From Phocaeicola dorei (GTDB lineage: Bacteria > Bacteroidota > Bacteroidia > Bacteroidales > Bacteroidaceae): 64,000 nucleotides of DNA. Under the pieces are notes generated by a model. That model saw only the letters and a list, made by a program, of their open reading frames with translations. It was not told where the DNA came from and did not search any database. The DNA is taken from NCBI RefSeq assembly GCF_013009555.1, contig NZ_CP046176.1, positions 837,501 through 901,500 on the forward strand, written 5' to 3'. How positions within the stretch are numbered: position 1 is the first letter of the stretch; each line of letters opens with the position of its first letter. This document shows, in pieces, positions 52,654 through 61,645 of this stretch. A program made the position numbers and the translations under genes.

Positions 52654-54903
52654 ATGGATATGGTATATGACTTGGACATGTTAAAAGCCTTTTATGCTTC
52701 TTTTGAAAAGAAGATAGGGCGGGTAAGAGCAGTGTTGCAGCGTCCGTTGACGTTGGCAGAAAAGATTCTGTACACGCATCTGTATGATGATGCACTGTTG
52801 AAGAAATACAAACGTGGTGAGGATTATGTGAATTTCCGACCCGACCGTGTGGCTATGCAGGATGCGACGGCACAGATGGCGCTGCTGCAATTTATCAATG
52901 CCGGTAAGGAGACTGTGGCTGTCCCTTCTACCGTGCATTGTGACCACTTGATCCAAGCATATAAAGGTGCCGGTCCGGATATTGCGACAGCAACAGAAAG
53001 TAACCGCGAGGTATATGACTTTCTGAGGGATGTGTCTTCGCGCTTTGGCATTGGATTCTGGAAGCCGGGTGCGGGTATCATTCATCAGGTAGTGCTGGAG
53101 AATTATGCTTTCCCCGGAGGTATGATGGTGGGTACTGATTCCCATACTCCGAATGCCGGAGGTTTGGGAATGGTGGCAATCGGAGTCGGCGGTGCTGATG
53201 CGGTGGATGTCATGACCGGTATGGAGTGGGAGCTGAAAATGCCGAAACTGATCGGAGTACATTTGAAAGGTGCGTTGAACGGATGGGCTTCTCCGAAAGA
53301 TGTCATTTTAAAACTGGCTGGAATTCTGACTGTGAAAGGGGGGACGAATGCCATTATCGAATATTTTGGAGAAGGTACGGCTTCACTCTCGGCTACCGGC
53401 AAAGCGACTATTTGTAATATGGGCGCAGAGGTGGGGGCTACGACTTCTCTTTTCCCGTATGACGAACGGATGAAGGTGTATCTGGAGGCGACCGGACGTA
53501 AGGAGGTAGCTGCAATGGCCGATGCAGTGTCTGCCGATTTGCAGGCTGATGCAGAAGTGGTTGCTGATCCGTCAGCTTATTATGACCGGGTGATTGAAAT
53601 TGATTTGTCCGAACTTGAACCTTATATTAATGGTCCGTTCACACCAGATGCCGCTACTCCTATTTCAGAGTTTGCCGAGAAAGTGCTGGCCCATGGTTAT
53701 CCGCGCAAAATGGAAGTGGGCTTGATTGGTTCATGTACCAATTCATCTTACCAGGATTTAAGCCGTGCGGCATCTATTGCCCGACAGGTAGATGAAAAAC
53801 AGTTGAGTGTGGCGGCTCCGTTGATTGTTAATCCGGGATCGGAACAGATTCGCGCTACAGCCGAACGTGACGGCATGATAGATGCTTTTCTGAAAATAGG
53901 AGCTACTATAATGGCCAATGCTTGCGGCCCTTGTATCGGACAATGGAAGCGGCACACAGATGATCCGCTCCGCAAGAACTCGATTGTGACCTCTTTCAAC
54001 CGTAATTTTGCCAAACGTGCAGACGGTAATCCGAATACACATGCGTTTGTAGCTTCTCCCGAAGTGGTGCTGGCCCTGACCATTGCAGGTGATTTGTGTT
54101 TCAATCCGTTGAAGGATGCTTTGATCAATCAGGAGGGTGAGAAGGTGAAACTGAGAGTTCCGGAAGGGGATGAATTGCCGTCGACCGGTTTTACTCAGGG
54201 AAATCCTGGTTATTTGGCTCCTGCCGGTGCACAGGTGGAAATTAAGGTGAATCCCGAATCACAACGTTTGCAGTTATTGGCTCCGTTCCCGGCATGGGAT
54301 GGAAAGGATTTTACGGATATGCCTTTACTGATTAAGGCTCAAGGTAAATGTACCACAGATCATATTTCAATGGCAGGTCCGTGGTTGCGTTTCCGTGGTC
54401 ATCTGGAAAATATTTCGGATAATATGCTGATGGGGGCGGTGAACGCTTTCAATGGTGAAACGAACAAGGTGTGGAACCGTTTGACAAATACGTATGAGGG
54501 TGTGTCGGGTACAGCCAAGCAATATAAGGCTGAAGGTATCAGCTCCATTGTTGTTGCAGAAGAAAATTATGGTGAAGGTTCCAGTCGTGAACATGCCGCT
54601 ATGGAGCCTCGTTTCCTGAATGTAAAGGTTATTTTAGCGAAGAGTTTCGCCCGCATCCACGAAACGAATCTGAAGAAGCAGGGAATGCTTGCGGTGACCT
54701 TTATAGACAAGGCGGACTACGACAAGATTCAAGAACATGATTTGATTACCGTCAGCGGATTGGCGGACTTTGCCCCCGGCAGGAATCTGACTGTGACTTT
54801 ACACCATGAAGATGGCACTCAGGATAGTTTTGAAGTGCAACATACCTATAACGAACAGCAGATAGGTTGGTTCCGTGCCGGCTCTGCTCTAAATGCAAGA
54901 TAA
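52654..54903 (+). CDS. acnA: Aconitate hydratase
   Basis: Isomerises citrate to isocitrate. The 749-aa protein is of the mitochondrial/monomeric type with a [4Fe-4S] cluster: Cys ligands in [12 protein letters not shown] and [11 protein letters not shown]. Substrate motifs are [60 protein letters not shown] and [20 protein letters not shown] (C-terminal swivel domain). I take the ATG at 52654 rather than the GTG one codon earlier. A TATCTTG -7-like box is at 52603-52609. First gene of an operon with isocitrate dehydrogenase (3-bp gap) and citrate synthase. Confidence 0.96.
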   Translation: MDMVYDLDMLKAFYASFEKKIGRVRAVLQRPLTLAEKILYTHLYDDALLKKYKRGEDYVNFRPDRVAMQDATAQMALLQFINAGKETVAVPSTVHCDHLIQAYKGAGPDIATATESNREVYDFLRDVSSRFGIGFWKPGAGIIHQVVLENYAFPGGMMVGTDSHTPNAGGLGMVAIGVGGADAVDVMTGMEWELKMPKLIGVHLKGALNGWASPKDVILKLAGILTVKGGTNAIIEYFGEGTASLSATGKATICNMGAEVGATTSLFPYDERMKVYLEATGRKEVAAMADAVSADLQADAEVVADPSAYYDRVIEIDLSELEPYINGPFTPDAATPISEFAEKVLAHGYPRKMEVGLIGSCTNSSYQDLSRAASIARQVDEKQLSVAAPLIVNPGSEQIRATAERDGMIDAFLKIGATIMANACGPCIGQWKRHTDDPLRKNSIVTSFNRNFAKRADGNPNTHAFVASPEVVLALTIAGDLCFNPLKDALINQEGEKVKLRVPEGDELPSTGFTQGNPGYLAPAGAQVEIKVNPESQRLQLLAPFPAWDGKDFTDMPLLIKAQGKCTTDHISMAGPWLRFRGHLENISDNMLMGAVNAFNGETNKVWNRLTNTYEGVSGTAKQYKAEGISSIVVAEENYGEGSSREHAAMEPRFLNVKVILAKSFARIHETNLKKQGMLAVTFIDKADYDKIQEHDLITVSGLADFAPGRNLTVTLHHEDGTQDSFEVQHTYNEQQIGWFRAGSALNAR

Positions 54904-54906
54904 AAA

Positions 54907-56052
54907 ATGAAGAAGACAGTACCTTATATTACAGGCGACGGAGTGGGAGTGGAAATCACTCCAGCCATGCAAGCCATAGTGAATGCAGCCGTGAAAAAGG
55001 CATACGGCAGCGAACACGAAATAGAATGGATAGAAGTGCTGGCAGGTGAACGTGCTTTCAACGAAACAGGTTCCTGGTTGCCGGATGAGACGATGGAGGC
55101 TTTCAAGAAATATGGTGTGGGCATAAAAGGTCCGTTGACTACTCCGGTAGGAGGTGGTATCCGTTCCTTGAATGTGGCTTTGCGCCAGACGCTGGATCTG
55201 TATGTGTGTCTGCGCCCCGTACGTTGGTTCAGCGGAGTGGTATCTCCGGTGAAAGAGCCTCAGAAGGTGGATATGCATATTTTCCGCGAAAATACGGAAG
55301 ATATTTATGCAGGTATAGAATGGGAAGCCGGAACACCGGAAGCTGAGAAGTTTTATCGTTTTTTGCATGATGAAATGGGAGTGGCTAAGGTGCGCTTTCC
55401 CGAAAGTTCTTCGTTTGGCGTGAAACCGGTATCCAAAGAAGGAACGGAACGTCTGGTACGTGCGGCATGTAAATATGCTTTGGAGCATGGCTTGCCGTCA
55501 GTGACGTTGGTGCATAAAGGAAATATCATGAAGTTTACTGAAGGCGGCTTCAAGAAATGGGGATATGAACTGGCGGAACGTGAATTCGGAGATGCCATTG
55601 CGTCAGGCAAGTTGGTGATAAAAGACTGCATAGCCGATGCATTCTTGCAGAATACGTTATTGATTCCCGAAGAATATTCGGTGGTGGCTACCTTGAATTT
55701 GAACGGAGATTACATCTCGGATCAGTTGGCTGCCATGGTAGGCGGCATCGGAATTGCTCCCGGAGCGAACATCAATTACAATACCGGTCATGCCATTTTT
55801 GAAGCAACTCACGGTACGGCTCCCAATATTGCCGGAAAGGATGTGGTGAATCCTTGTTCATTAATCCTCTCGGCTGTCATGATGTTGGAACATTTTGGCT
55901 GGAATAAGGTGGCGGAGCTGATAGTGAATGCCTTGGAATCCAGTTTTGGCGAGGGACGTGCCACACATGACCTTGCCCGTTTTATGCCCGGAGGTGTCTC
56001 GCTTGGCACGTCGGCATTTACAAAAGAAATCATAGAAAGAATAAACTCCTAA
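54907..56052 (+). CDS. icd: Isocitrate dehydrogenase (E. coli Icd-like)
   Basis: Oxidative decarboxylation of isocitrate to 2-oxoglutarate. The 381-aa protein follows the E. coli Icd pattern: [29 protein letters not shown] (substrate Ser/Asn/Arg), [19 protein letters not shown] and [25 protein letters not shown] (metal Asp). In the cofactor loop E. coli APKYAGQDKV reads [10 protein letters not shown], and TYDFER reads THDLAR. Residues equivalent to NADP-selecting K344, Y345 and Y391 are therefore N, I and H, so NADP preference is uncertain. It lies 3 bp after aconitase and 12 bp before citrate synthase. Confidence 0.94.
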   Translation: MKKTVPYITGDGVGVEITPAMQAIVNAAVKKAYGSEHEIEWIEVLAGERAFNETGSWLPDETMEAFKKYGVGIKGPLTTPVGGGIRSLNVALRQTLDLYVCLRPVRWFSGVVSPVKEPQKVDMHIFRENTEDIYAGIEWEAGTPEAEKFYRFLHDEMGVAKVRFPESSSFGVKPVSKEGTERLVRAACKYALEHGLPSVTLVHKGNIMKFTEGGFKKWGYELAEREFGDAIASGKLVIKDCIADAFLQNTLLIPEEYSVVATLNLNGDYISDQLAAMVGGIGIAPGANINYNTGHAIFEATHGTAPNIAGKDVVNPCSLILSAVMMLEHFGWNKVAELIVNALESSFGEGRATHDLARFMPGGVSLGTSAFTKEIIERINS

Positions 56053-56064
56053 AAACTCACGGAT

Positions 56065-57408
56065 ATGAAGAAAGAATATATCATTTACAAGCTCTCCGAG
56101 GAAATGAAGAATGCAACCCGGATTGAGAACGAATTGTTCAAGAAGTTTGATGTAAAACGCGGATTGCGTAACGAGGACGGCACTGGTGTTTTGGTAGGGT
56201 TGACCAAGATAGGCAATGTAGTAGGGTATGAACGTATTCCCGGCGGAGGATTGAAGCCGATTCCCGGCAAACTTTTCTATCGTGGGTATGATTTGGAAGA
56301 TTTGGCACATAGTATCATTAAGGAGAAACGTTTTGGTTTTGAGGAGGTGGCTTATCTGTTATTGTCCGGTCATTTGCCTGACAAGGAAGAGTTGGCTTCT
56401 TTCTGTGAGTTGATTAATGACAATACTCCGTTGGAACAGAAGACCAAAATGAATATCATTGAGTTGGAGGGAAATAACATTATGAACATTCTGGCCCGTA
56501 GCGTGCTTGAAATGTACCGTTTTGACCCGCAGGCGGATGATACTTCGCGTGATAACCTGATGCGTCAGAGTATTGACTTGATATCCAAGTTCCCGACCAT
56601 TATTGCATACGCTTATAACATGTTGCGCCATGCCACGTATGGTCGTTCGTTGCATATCCGTCATCCGCGTGAAAAACTGTCTATCGCAGAAAACTTCCTG
56701 TATATGTTGAAAAAGGATTATACGGAACTTGATGCGCGCACGCTTGATTTGCTGTTGGTACTTCAGGCTGAACACGGAGGTGGTAATAACTCTACTTTTA
56801 CCGTCCGTGTAGTTTCGTCCAGCCGTACGGATACTTATTCGGCCATCGCCGCAGGTATCGGCTCGTTGAAAGGTCCGCTTCATGGAGGGGCAAATATCCA
56901 GGTGGCGGATATGTTCCATCATTTGCAGGAAAATATCAAGGATTGGACGAATGTGGACGAAATTGATACTTACTTTACCCGTATGTTGAATAAGGAAGCG
57001 TATGATAAGTCCGGTCTGATTTATGGTATTGGCCATGCGGTCTATACGATATCCGATCCTCGTGCTATTTTGTTGAAAGAATTGGCTCGTGACTTGGCAA
57101 AAGAAAAAGGCAAGGAAGAAGAATTTGCCTTCCTGGAATTGTTGGAGGAACGTGCCATTGCTATGTTCGGAAAGATTAAGAATAACGGCAAGACGGTGTC
57201 CAGCAATATCGATTTCTATTCAGGTTTCGTATATGAAATGATTGGTCTGCCACAGGAAATATTTACACCTTTGTTTGCGATGGCTCGTATCGTGGGGTGG
57301 TGCGCACACCGCAATGAGGAGCTGAATTTTGAAGGAAAACGCATTATTCGTCCGGCATACAAGAATGTGTTGGAAGAACTGGAATATGTGCCTTTGAAAC
57401 AGAGATAA
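56065..57408 (+). CDS. gltA: Citrate synthase
   Basis: Condenses oxaloacetate and acetyl-CoA. The 447-aa protein has the catalytic elements LLVLQAEHGGGNNSTFTVRVVSSSRTDTYSA (His), GSLKGPLHGGANIQVADM, IYGIGHAVYTISDPRAI (His) and NIDFYSGFVYEMIGLP (Asp). An N-terminal extension of about 70 residues precedes PGGGLKPIPGKLFYRGYDLEDL. This version is characteristic of Bacteroidota as far as I know. It closes the aconitase-icd-citrate synthase operon, which supplies 2-oxoglutarate for glutamate synthesis. No clear intrinsic terminator follows; a repeat island does. Confidence 0.96.
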   Translation: MKKEYIIYKLSEEMKNATRIENELFKKFDVKRGLRNEDGTGVLVGLTKIGNVVGYERIPGGGLKPIPGKLFYRGYDLEDLAHSIIKEKRFGFEEVAYLLLSGHLPDKEELASFCELINDNTPLEQKTKMNIIELEGNNIMNILARSVLEMYRFDPQADDTSRDNLMRQSIDLISKFPTIIAYAYNMLRHATYGRSLHIRHPREKLSIAENFLYMLKKDYTELDARTLDLLLVLQAEHGGGNNSTFTVRVVSSSRTDTYSAIAAGIGSLKGPLHGGANIQVADMFHHLQENIKDWTNVDEIDTYFTRMLNKEAYDKSGLIYGIGHAVYTISDPRAILLKELARDLAKEKGKEEEFAFLELLEERAIAMFGKIKNNGKTVSSNIDFYSGFVYEMIGLPQEIFTPLFAMARIVGWCAHRNEELNFEGKRIIRPAYKNVLEELEYVPLKQR

Positions 57409-57491
57409 CGGTTTAGAGGCACCTCGGTTGGCGATAAGCTTTGGTATTATTGTTTTAGCTTGGAGGCAATAAGGTCTGTATTGTTGTAAAG

Positions 57492-57579
57492 AAAAGTAAG
57501 ATATCTTCGTGGGCAAAGTAAGATATGTTTCCGAGCAAAGTAACACCACATATTTGTTCCACGAAGATATCTTACTTTT
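57492..57579. repeat. Repeat module A: AGTAAGATAT inverted and direct repeats
   Basis: The 21-bp arms 57492-57512 and 57559-57579 are perfectly complementary (core AAGTAAGATATCTTCGTGG). Between them lies a second direct copy, CAAAGTAAGATAT, starting near 57514, and a partial third, GCAAAGTAA, near 57535. The spacer is 46 bp. The element could fold in the citrate synthase transcript and ends in a T run, so it may double as a terminator. Confidence 0.75.
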
Positions 57580-57640
57580 TTCAGTGAGATATGGTCGTTC
57601 ATAATACTCTATATAGAGTACCTTGAAAAATCCTTCAAAT

Positions 57641-57841
57641 CTTTCAGCCTGCTCGCAAATGCCCTGTCCGTCGGCTTTTCGGCTGAAGAATTGGGTTCGG
57701 GAATCCTTCAGCCAGACCGGTGTTCTTCCAGTTCTTAGGGAATTGGTTTTTCTGAAGGATATTTTCCGGCTGAAACATTTCACAATGCATATCCTTCAGC
57801 CGGAATGCCGACGGGCAGGGCGTTTGCGGAATGGCTGAAAG
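57641..57841. repeat. Repeat module B: second CTTCAGCC/GGCTGAAG island
   Basis: One copy of the roughly 48-bp module lies inverted at 57641-57688 and one direct at 57794-57841, matching the pair at 20229-20275 and 20723-20769. The interval 57752-57841 aligns with 20680-20769, including the identical string CTTCAGCCGGAATGCC in both. Short open frames across it come from the repeat and are not supported as genes. Confidence 0.7.
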
Positions 57842-57916
57842 ATCTGAAGTAAAAATAAGGCGTTTCGGCATGTAGATACCGTTATGGGAAAAAACAACAG
57901 GTCAAATTTTAAAAAG

Positions 57917-58050
57917 CTCTTGTTCTTTCAATGAAAACGTCTTGTTCTTTTCTGAAAAGAACAAGGCCTTTAAAAAAAAGAACAAGACGTTTGAAAGGTT
58001 AGTAACGTGTATGCCGGAAGGTTAATAACGTGTGGGATGATACGTTACTA
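57917..58050. repeat. Repeat modules C and D: AAGAACAAGACGT and GGTTAnTAACGTGT words
   Basis: C: AAACGTCTTGTTCTTTT (57935-57951) is perfectly complementary to 57976-57992, with partial copies at 57917-57929 and 57955-57965. D: GGTTAGTAACGTGT (57997-58010) and GGTTAATAACGTGT (58020-58033) are direct repeats, with the partial inverted copy TACGTTACTA at 58041-58050. Each module has the same plan as module A: two direct copies and one inverted copy of a short word. Confidence 0.65.
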
Positions 58051-58065
58051 TTGAATATGTTACAA

Positions 58066-58527
58066 TTATAATTCATTATATTGCATACTATACATATCAA
58101 AACCGTCAGCCCAATAATTGCGTTTGATTTCATTCAGTGTGAATCCTTGCTTTTCATAGAATTTATATGCTAATTGCGAGGTTCGGACTGTTATTTTTTT
58201 GATACTGGGAATAGCCTTTAAAACCTCAATTCTGTATCTTAAAAGCTTTTTACCTAAAGATTTGCCTTGATAGTCGGGATGCATAATATCCCAACTTATT
58301 TTTCCAATGGTTCTTTTTTCTGCGAAATTTATCCCGCCGCATCCAACCACTTTCCCGTCAACGAGCAAGACATAATAGAGCTCTATTTCTTTATCCAAAT
58401 AATTGCTCAAATCATTAACTTCCTCTTTTGCAAAGAAGTTGGGTGTGTTTAATTTAATTAAATTCATGACAACTTCTTTATCTGTCGTCAAATATTCTCT
58501 AATTACAATTGAATTATCTTGTGTCAT
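58066..58527 (-). CDS. GNAT-family N-acetyltransferase
   Basis: 153-aa acetyltransferase. The acetyl-CoA motif is ISWDIMHPDYQGKSLGKKLLRYRIEVL (Q-G-K-x-L-G), followed by ITVRTSQLAYKFYEKQGFTLNEI (motif B; YEKQGF). The N-terminus includes YYVLLVDGKVVGCGGINF. Substrate unknown. A weak -7 box TATCTTTA is at 58553-58560 (minus strand). It is the last gene with host-like composition before the GC-rich integrase region. Confidence 0.9.
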   Translation of the reverse strand: MTQDNSIVIREYLTTDKEVVMNLIKLNTPNFFAKEEVNDLSNYLDKEIELYYVLLVDGKVVGCGGINFAEKRTIGKISWDIMHPDYQGKSLGKKLLRYRIEVLKAIPSIKKITVRTSQLAYKFYEKQGFTLNEIKRNYWADGFDMYSMQYNEL

Positions 58528-58926
58528 AGAACTTTCGTTTGAAATTTATTGGTAAAGATAGTGATAAAAACGAGAGTTAGAGCGGATAGGTTCAAGAAGG
58601 TTGAAAATAAAGGTTTTAGCGAGAATTTGACTGCAAAGATGAACCCAAGCGAAACCCTTCTCGAAGCCAATTGAAACCGGAGTTGCGTTACCATCCCGTT
58701 ACTCTGTTCCGAATGGTAAAGGCGGTTTTGGGAGGATTTCAAAACGCTGAATTACAGGCACGATTCGGGAATCTTCGACTGTAAAAACGGTCGGATTTTC
58801 GGATTTTGGGCTTGCTGCCGTGAAAAAAGTCTGTTTTCCGCCTCGATTGCACTGATTCGCTGCGGTCTGCATTTCGTCGAACAGCTCTACAAGTAATAAT
58901 TTTGTTTCATTAAAAATCGTAGAGTT
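58528..58926. promoter_or_regulatory. Junction region upstream of the integrase, with its promoter
   Basis: No supported gene. The sequence turns GC-richer after about 58640, which suggests the boundary of acquired DNA falls here. A -7 box TAATTTTG at 58897-58904 precedes the integrase start by 22 bp. In this integrase family the attachment site usually lies just upstream of int, so an att site may be here, but I cannot define its core. Confidence 0.4.
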
Positions 58927-59961
58927 ATGAGATCGACATTCAAAGTTTTGTTTTATCTGAAATGCAATGCCCCGAAAAAGGACGGGCTTATTCCCGTCAT
59001 GTGCCGTATCACGATAAACGGCAAAATAGCCCAGTTCAGTTGCAAGCTGGACGTGGAGGAGAAGTCGTGGAACGTGGAGTTAGGCCGTGTCTCCGGCCGC
59101 AGCATCGCTGCACAGGAGGCCAACCGTATGCTGGATAAAATCCGTGTAGGTATCAACCAAGCCTACCAGAAGATCGCCGACCGGGATAATTATGTTACCG
59201 CCGAGAAAGTGCGCAACGCCTATCTCGGTTTGGGGATGAACCATGAAACACTACTGGCGGTATTCCGTCAGCACAACGAGGATTACGGGAAGCAGGTGGG
59301 CAAGCTCAAAAGCCCGCGCAGCTATTGGAAATACTGCACCATGTACAAACACCTCTCGGAGTTCGTCGAAAAGCGGTATAAGGTCAGCGACATCGCGTTC
59401 AAAGAGCTTACTCCGGCATTTATCACGGACTTCGAGTTGTTCCTGCGGGTAGAAAAGAATCACTGCAACAACACGGTCTGGTCTTATATGATGCCGTTCC
59501 GGAAAATAATCTATATGGCCGTCAATAACGGTTTGTTGCAGCGCGACCCGTTCTTCGCGTACAGCATCACGAAGGAGGAGACCAAACGGGGTTTTCTGAC
59601 CCAAGAGGAAATCACACTCCTGATCAACGGCACATTCAAAAAGAAAAGCTACGAGCTGATCCGCGATCTGTTCATCTTCTGCACCTTTACGGGTTTGAGC
59701 TGGACGGATATGGCGAACCTGACGAAAGCCAACCTGCGCACCTCGTTCGACGGGCATCTGTGGATCGACACGAACTGCCAGAAAACAGGCGTCGAAACGA
59801 ATATCCGGTTGTTGGACGTTGCCAGACACATCATCGAGAAATACGACGGCATGGCCGAAAGGGACAAACTGCTGCCAGTTCCCTGTTACGCCAACTGCAA
59901 GAACGGCATCAAAGCAATAGCGAAGAAGTGCGGTATCGAAAAGAACGTCACGTGGCATTAA
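58927..59961 (+). pseudogene. Truncated CTnDOT-type tyrosine recombinase (integrase)
   Basis: 344-aa N-terminal and partial catalytic part of a Bacteroidota integrase. The arm-binding domain covers residues 1-95 (FKVLFYLKCNAPKKDGLIPVMCRITINGK), the SAM-like core-binding domain about 105-210, and the catalytic domain begins near 222 (RGFLTQEEITLLI). The Arg I position reads FTGLSWTDM (S258), as in IntDOT, where Ser replaces Arg. K286 (QKTG) is present. The frame stops directly after TWH (H344), the His of the HxxR box, so the second Arg, the last His/Trp and the nucleophilic Tyr are missing. About 60 residues are lost and the protein should be inactive. GC is far above its neighbours (38 of 60 bases in 59041-59100). 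Confidence 0.88.
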
Positions 59962-60252
59962 AGCAGGCATATTGAATTGCCTTTGTCGCTGAATTTGAAT
60001 AGATTGCAAAGATTAGTTTCTTGATAGGTAACGATTTGGAAACGAGTGAAGTTCTGTATTTTACCTCGTCTTGCATTAAATCAAAAGAACGCCTTTTTGC
60101 AATGCAAAGATAGTGATTAGAATTGATTTACAATAAACTTCATCCTGCAAAATCGTGCAAAATCGCAGATTCCTGTGCATTTTTATTGTTCAAATACTGC
60201 TAACTTCACTAAAAATGAGTAACTTTGCAAACTAACAAGTATTGGTTTTGCC
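59962..60252. promoter_or_regulatory. Spacer between the broken integrase and the ParB-Dam-ATPase operon
   Basis: No gene. It holds a tandem duplication of TGCAAAATCG (60146-60155 and 60156-60165) and a rightward -7 box TAACTTTG at 60220-60227, the likely promoter of the downstream operon. A leftward TATCTTTG at 60105-60112 has no gene to serve. The 12-mer AAAGATAGTGAT at 60106-60117 also occurs at 58554-58565. Confidence 0.5.
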
Positions 60253-61641
60253 ATGGTTATAAGAATGATAAAATTGACATCACTATTTGTCAATACGGAA
60301 AATTATAGATTTGAGCCTTTATCATCACAAAAAGAAGCAATAGATAAGATGATAGAGGATCAAGGGGATAAATTATATTCTCTTGTGGACGATATTGTAA
60401 CCAATGGTCTTAGCCCCGTCGATTTGATTATTGTAACACCCAACGAAGACAGCAATAAGTATGTTGTACTTGAAGGAAATAGGCGAATAACGTCATTAAA
60501 ACTATTAAATAATCCGACACTAATAGATGACAAATACTCTCCTTTAAGGAAGAAATTTCAGAAATTACAAAAAGAAAAACCTAATGCTATTTCTGAATTG
60601 AAGAATATTGCTTGTGCTGTTTTTGAAACCCCTACTGAAGCTGATATATGGATAAAACGTAAACACTCTGGAGAACTTAATGGTATCGGAACTGTCACTT
60701 GGAACGCTCAACAAAAGCAAAGATTCGAGGAGAAGACAGAAGGAAAATCATCAATTCCATTGCAAATTATCACTTTGCTGAAATCACAAGAAGAGGTTTC
60801 TGATACGATTAAGGATTCATTATCTAAATTAAACATTACCAACTTGCAACGTTTGATGTCGGATCCATATGTTAGAGAACACCTTGGCTTGGAAATTAAC
60901 AATGGAATTTTAGTTTCAAAGGTTAAAGTGTCCGAAGTCATTAAGGGGCTTTTAAAAGTTGTTACAGACATTCTGAATCCGGAATTCAAAGTTTCTGATA
61001 TCTATAACAGAGAAAAAAGAAAGCAATATATTGATAATTTTGACAAGAGTCAAAAGCCAGATTTGTCTAATGAAGCATCTGAACAATGGAGTGTTCAAGA
61101 TATTGAAAACAATAAAGAACAAGCATCAAGAAATAGCGAGAAACAAGAAATAAAAGGGGATAAAAACAGGAAAACAAGAAACAGAGGAGCTTTAGTGCCC
61201 AAGTCTTTGAATTTACATATCAGTAACCCGAAAATTAATAAAATTTTCGAGGAGCTAAAACATGTTCAGGTCAAGACATGCCCCAATGCATCTTCAGTCC
61301 TTTTAAGAGTATTTTTAGAACTATCTGTTGATGCCTATTTGGAGAAATTTGATTTAGTAAGAAACAATGCTATTACAGCTTGTTCTTCTGGTGAAAGTTT
61401 GCAAGGGAAAGTTGGTAAAGTCTTAAATCATATGACCCAATTAGGAACAATGAGTAATGACTTATCAAAGGGCATAAGGTCTGAAATAAATGATAAAAAT
61501 TCAGTTCTTTCAATCGAATCATTGAATGCATATGTTCATAACGAGTTTTTCTACCCTAAAGCAGATAATTTGATTACTGGATGGGACAACATAGAAAGTT
61601 TTTTTATCCAATTGTGGGAATCAATAAAAAATAAAGAATAA
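60253..61641 (+). CDS. ParB/Srx-fold protein with EGNRR motif, first gene of a putative defence operon
   Basis: 462 aa; start at 60253 or at the in-frame ATG 60265. The N-terminal about 120 residues match a ParB-like nuclease/CTPase fold: IVTNGLSPVDLIIVTPNED, then KYVVLEGNRRITSLKLLNN. EGNRR (74-78) takes the place of the GERR box of ParB. A helical middle follows, then a very polar Lys/Asn/Glu-rich linker (about 270-320, NKEQASRNSEKQEIKGDKNRK). The helical C-terminal domain contains LNAYVHNEFFYPKADNLITGW. No ParB HTH is visible, so it is not a chromosome partition protein. AT-rich (17 of 60 G+C in 60301-60360). It is 4 bp upstream of the methyltransferase gene. Role unknown. Confidence 0.82.
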   Translation: MVIRMIKLTSLFVNTENYRFEPLSSQKEAIDKMIEDQGDKLYSLVDDIVTNGLSPVDLIIVTPNEDSNKYVVLEGNRRITSLKLLNNPTLIDDKYSPLRKKFQKLQKEKPNAISELKNIACAVFETPTEADIWIKRKHSGELNGIGTVTWNAQQKQRFEEKTEGKSSIPLQIITLLKSQEEVSDTIKDSLSKLNITNLQRLMSDPYVREHLGLEINNGILVSKVKVSEVIKGLLKVVTDILNPEFKVSDIYNREKRKQYIDNFDKSQKPDLSNEASEQWSVQDIENNKEQASRNSEKQEIKGDKNRKTRNRGALVPKSLNLHISNPKINKIFEELKHVQVKTCPNASSVLLRVFLELSVDAYLEKFDLVRNNAITACSSGESLQGKVGKVLNHMTQLGTMSNDLSKGIRSEINDKNSVLSIESLNAYVHNEFFYPKADNLITGWDNIESFFIQLWESIKNKE

Positions 61642-61645
61642 TATT

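Noticed and set aside
57555..57565. Possible parS site (TGTTCCACG)
   Set aside because: Only one half resembles a parS palindrome; the other half does not match, and it is part of repeat module A, far from parAB.
57623..57871. Short open frames on both strands of repeat module B, with similar peptides
   Set aside because: The peptide similarity (SACSQMPCPSAFRLK-like on both strands) comes from the inverted DNA repeat itself, not from coding selection.
57492..58050. CRISPR array
   Set aside because: Repeated words differ in length and orientation and spacers are irregular; no cas genes in the window.
58524..58742. 72-codon minus-strand open frame upstream of the GNAT gene
   Set aside because: No family similarity, atypical composition, and it spans the suspected junction between host and acquired DNA.
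59251..60009. 252-codon minus-strand open frame over the integrase
   Set aside because: Long only because the integrase is GC-rich; no recognisable domain, and the plus strand encodes a clear integrase.
60253..61641. Plasmid partition ParB
   Set aside because: No HTH and no partner ParA; neighbours are a methyltransferase and an OLD-like ATPase.
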